7,854 bases of DNA, from assembly GCA_003222835.1 (NCBI GenBank), contig QHXE01000460.1, positions 1-7,854 of the forward strand, read 5' to 3'. This document shows, one piece after another, positions 5,935-7,854 of this stretch (positions are counted from its first letter, which is position 1; each line of letters starts with the position of its first letter). Position numbers and translations under genes: made by a program. Below the pieces are notes generated by a model. That model did no database searches. It was not told the origin of the DNA and saw nothing but the letters and a program-made list of their open reading frames with translations. This DNA comes from Acidobacteriota bacterium. GTDB lineage: Bacteria > Acidobacteriota > Blastocatellia > Pyrinomonadales > Pyrinomonadaceae.

Positions 5935-5953
5935 GCCGTCCGCTTCGCGGACG
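5935..5953 (-). repeat. Hairpin repeat, family A copy 3, inverted
   Basis: CGTCCGC-TTC-GCGGACG (5937-5953) is a perfect 7-bp stem. Its complement reads GTCCGCGAAGCGGACGGCAGAAA, split by the loop, matching copies 1 and 2 in the opposite orientation. Copies 2 and 3 therefore form a head-on inverted pair about 36 bp apart, as in bacterial interspersed mosaic elements. Confidence 0.7.
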
Positions 5954-6011
5954 TTCTTCAGCGTTCGCGTCTTACCAAAAACAAATAAAACAGAGCAGGT
6001 TGGATGCGGAC

Positions 6012-6980
6012 CTACTTGGCTGAGTTCGTTTTATCGAGCGCTGCGCGCAAGCCCCGAGCTAACTTCAAGGCATCGTCATTCGCCCAAAAGTGCATGAAGA
6101 ACAAATGGGGCGAATCGTTCAGCATATGGCTGTGCAGAGCTGTTACCGCGATTCCGTTGGCGCGCAAAGTGGCGATGACTGGATTCACTTCGCTGCCAAG
6201 CAAAACAAAATCGCCAGTGATTGCCACGCGCCGCGCGCCGGTCGGCTGAAAGTTGATTGCCGTGGCCAGCCCCATTGACGAAGGAATTGGTTCGGCGCCA
6301 TGGGCCATCTCGCCTTCCGCAATTCTCTCGGCGCGCGGAACACCAAATTGATACACGCCGCCGTTGATCTTTCCGGAGCGACCGATGATTTGATCGAGTT
6401 GCTTAGTATCGAGATTGATCTGCTCGGGCTTTTGGCCTGGCGCTGGAGCCGTCAGCGGTGTCTTGCTCAACGCGAGTGCAGCATGAATAGCCTGCGCGAG
6501 TTTCACGGGATCGCCATGAGCGTCGATGTGCATGTACATCACGCGCGGCGATTCGTTCAGCAGGTGATTGTGGAGCGCCGTAATCTCTATGCTTTCTTCT
6601 TCCAATTTCGCCATTACCGGACCGACTTCGTCTTCGGTCAAAACCAAATCGCCCATCACAATCGCTTCGGTAGCCAACTTTCTAAAGGCGATCCACGAAC
6701 CGAGTGCCAGCGCGGGCTTTACTTCGACGTCGCCAACCTTCACATGCAGATCAGTCCGAGGCAAGGCAATCTTGTAAACGCCGTCGGGTTGCACGCTTCC
6801 TGCTTTGCCGATCGCTTCTTCGACAGGTTTCCAATCGAATTGCCGCGGCTGCCCCGTGGATGAGCACGCGAAGTCCAGGATGGCAATCAGCGCCAGCAAC
6901 AACTGAGCATGGCGGTAAGGCCGATGATCCCGAACAGCATTCGTAAGTCTCTTGATTGAACAAATAATTTTCACAATCAC
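6012..6980 (-). CDS. Exported DUF1259 (LppY/LpqO family) protein, two repeats
   Basis: A 322-aa protein made of two copies of one domain. Copy 1 spans about 48-170 with AIVMGDLVLTEDEVGPVMAKL and ITALHNHLLNESPRVMYMHIDAHGDP (133-158). Copy 2 spans about 192-316 with VAITGDFVLLGSEVNPVIATL and VTALHSHMLNDSPHLFFMHFWANDDA (279-304). The conserved ALHxHxLN(E/D)SP...FMH His/Asp pattern is seen in LppY/LpqO proteins, whose biochemical role is unknown. A hydrophobic stretch at about 26-38 (AQLLLALIAILDFAC) indicates export; the DFAC motif is a poor lipobox. The start is uncertain: GTG 6980 has AAGGAG 4 nt upstream, and GTG 6974 has it at 10 nt; an ATG at 6982 is immediately followed by a stop. It lies 34 bp after the MFS gene and is probably co-transcribed. 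Confidence 0.85.
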   Translation of the reverse strand: MIVKIICSIKRLTNAVRDHRPYRHAQLLLALIAILDFACSSTGQPRQFDWKPVEEAIGKAGSVQPDGVYKIALPRTDLHVKVGDVEVKPALALGSWIAFRKLATEAIVMGDLVLTEDEVGPVMAKLEEESIEITALHNHLLNESPRVMYMHIDAHGDPVKLAQAIHAALALSKTPLTAPAPGQKPEQINLDTKQLDQIIGRSGKINGGVYQFGVPRAERIAEGEMAHGAEPIPSSMGLATAINFQPTGARRVAITGDFVLLGSEVNPVIATLRANGIAVTALHSHMLNDSPHLFFMHFWANDDALKLARGLRAALDKTNSAK

Positions 6981-6984
6981 ATCG

Positions 6985-6990
6985 CTCCTT
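6985..6990 (-). promoter_or_regulatory. Shine-Dalgarno of the DUF1259 gene
   Basis: AAGGAG on the minus strand (complement of 6985-6990) lies in the 34-bp gap after the MFS stop. It serves either GTG 6980 or GTG 6974, and marks translation of the DUF1259 gene as independent of the MFS gene. Confidence 0.65.
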
Positions 6991-7014
6991 TTTTGCGGTC
7001 ATCAATTCCAAGGG

Positions 7015-7854
7015 TCATTCACGCGCAGTGGCGATGAAAATGAAAGTACCGGCGATGCCAAATACGCCTGCCATGACGAACGGAGTTTGGGGCGTGACTT
7101 TCCACAGCAGTCCGCCGATTGCCGCTGCCGGAGTAATCGCTAAACTGCGCAATAGATAGTAAAGCCCGACGCTGCGCGCGCGCAGTTTTGGCTTGGCAAA
7201 ATCCACAATCATGGCTTTGCGCGCCGGCTCTCCGATTTCTCTGAGTCCGCCGATGATAAACGCTATTACGAGTCCCGCGAAGTTGTGGGCCGCGATTATT
7301 GAAAGCGGGTACAAAGCAAAGGCACAGAAGGTTGCGATGATGAACGGCCGCCGCCCCACGCGATCGGCCGCTTTCGCTGCGGGAAGGTAGATCAAGATCG
7401 TGGTCAGAAACAAAATTGCCAGCAGCGTTCCGAATTTCGCCACACTGACATGCAGCACATTCGTGACGTAAAGAATGACCAGCACATCAGTCATGCCTTC
7501 GCAAGTTCGAATGAAAATATCGGAAATGAGCAGACGCTTGAGCCCGCTTTGCAAGGAATCCCAAACGCCGAAAATGTTCGTCGGATGATGCGCTTCGCCG
7601 GCGATGTTAATGAGTCTTATTAGTAGAAACGTGATCGCGGCAATGGCTAGCGTGATGATTAGGCCGAGATGAACTCCCGAAACAATACCGCGCGACGCGA
7701 TGACTATCCCTCCGATAACTGGCGCGATGACGATGGGCACACGCTTCAGGATCGATTGAATCGAAAATCCCATCGCGCGTTTTTCTTTGGGCAGCGCATC
7801 GCCGATGACCGCGAAGATTGCCGGGGACGCCATGCTCTGCCAGGCCATCACGAA
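7015..7854 (-). CDS. Major facilitator superfamily transporter, 5'-partial
   Basis: The frame is open through the window edge, so the N-terminal third is missing; about 279 residues are visible, ending in a TGA at 7015-7017. Several transmembrane segments are evident, e.g. VPIVIAPVIGGIVIA, LGLIITLAIAAITFLLI, FGTLLAILFLTTILIYLPAA, FIIATFCAFALYPLSIIA, LVIAFIIGG and FVMAGVFGIAGTFIFIA. The loop after the segment ending YLPAA carries ADRVGRRPF (residues 162-170 from the first visible GTG), the MFS motif A of the second six-helix half. RGIVSG and GEPARKAMIVD loops are typical of drug/metabolite effluxers, but the substrate cannot be assigned. It precedes the DUF1259 gene by 34 bp on the same strand. 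Confidence 0.88.
   Translation of the reverse strand, partial: FVMAWQSMASPAIFAVIGDALPKEKRAMGFSIQSILKRVPIVIAPVIGGIVIASRGIVSGVHLGLIITLAIAAITFLLIRLINIAGEAHHPTNIFGVWDSLQSGLKRLLISDIFIRTCEGMTDVLVILYVTNVLHVSVAKFGTLLAILFLTTILIYLPAAKAADRVGRRPFIIATFCAFALYPLSIIAAHNFAGLVIAFIIGGLREIGEPARKAMIVDFAKPKLRARSVGLYYLLRSLAITPAAAIGGLLWKVTPQTPFVMAGVFGIAGTFIFIATARE

Larger units (their letters stand above)
5664..6011. other. Gene-free region with hairpin-repeat cluster
   Basis: These 348 bp separate the spoIID-type gene from the DUF1259 gene, both minus strand. Bases 5801-5953 hold four hairpins, listed separately. Bases 5664-5800 must contain the spoIID-type gene's promoter, but only a weak minus-strand TAAGAT-like hexamer and no convincing -35 is visible. 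Bases 5954-6011, next to the DUF1259 stop, show an A/T-rich stretch but no further structure. The short open frames here lack start signals and are not called. Confidence 0.7.

Noticed and set aside
5802..5953. CRISPR-like array
   Set aside because: There are only three related copies, in mixed orientation with unequal spacing and each folding as a hairpin; this fits REP elements, not CRISPR repeats.
6300..6863. 187-aa plus-strand open frame
   Set aside because: It is antisense to the DUF1259 gene, which has clear duplicated family motifs; this frame shows none.
6751..7011. ATG-initiated frame overlapping the DUF1259 5' end (Cys-rich, starting MELMTAKKERCDCENY)
   Set aside because: It has no domain signature and runs antiphase to the DUF1259 coding frame, whose GTG start has a Shine-Dalgarno.

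Overview
The window most resembles a chromosomal segment of a soil-type Acidobacteriota, possibly Blastocatellia/Pyrinomonadales. This is inferred from its GC-rich minus-strand genes, a long SPOR/SpoIID protein in a non-sporulation context, and dispersed hairpin repeats of the AAAGCCCG-n-GAA-n-CGG type. No rRNA or other phylogenetic marker is present to prove it. No tRNA, rRNA, CRISPR array or complete insertion sequence was seen.

Layout from low to high coordinates. (1) Bases 1-2224 hold a minus-strand housekeeping cluster, transcribed in the order small membrane ORF - miaA - hfq - tmk. The small 31-codon ORF overlaps the probable miaA GTG start by a GTGA junction. hfq has its own extended -10 promoter in the 77-bp miaA-hfq gap. 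The tmk 3' end runs into a low-complexity GGGCAAAGAG repeat field. (2) Bases 2225-3199 hold a visibly AT-richer plus-strand two-gene cassette with a consensus -10 and a strong ribosome binding site: an uncharacterised 157-aa protein, and a retropepsin-like (clan AA) aspartic protease joined to it by a TGATG overlap. (3) Bases 3234-5663, minus strand, encode an 809-aa exported SPOR + SpoIID/LytB-type cell-wall protein with a large insertion in its catalytic domain. (4) Bases 5664-6011 are gene-free and contain a cluster of four hairpin repeats, one of which looks like a rho-independent terminator on the minus strand. (5) Bases 6012-7854, minus strand, hold an MFS transporter (5' end outside the window) followed by an exported double-repeat DUF1259 (LppY/LpqO) protein, probably one operon.

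Functionally, region 1 serves tRNA modification (MiaA), RNA-chaperone regulation (Hfq) and dTTP synthesis (Tmk); the miaA-hfq pairing is a classic conserved arrangement. Region 2 looks like acquired accessory DNA and is the best candidate for an uncharacterised two-component system. Regions 3-5 are cell-envelope or transport genes separated by repeat-derived regulatory DNA.
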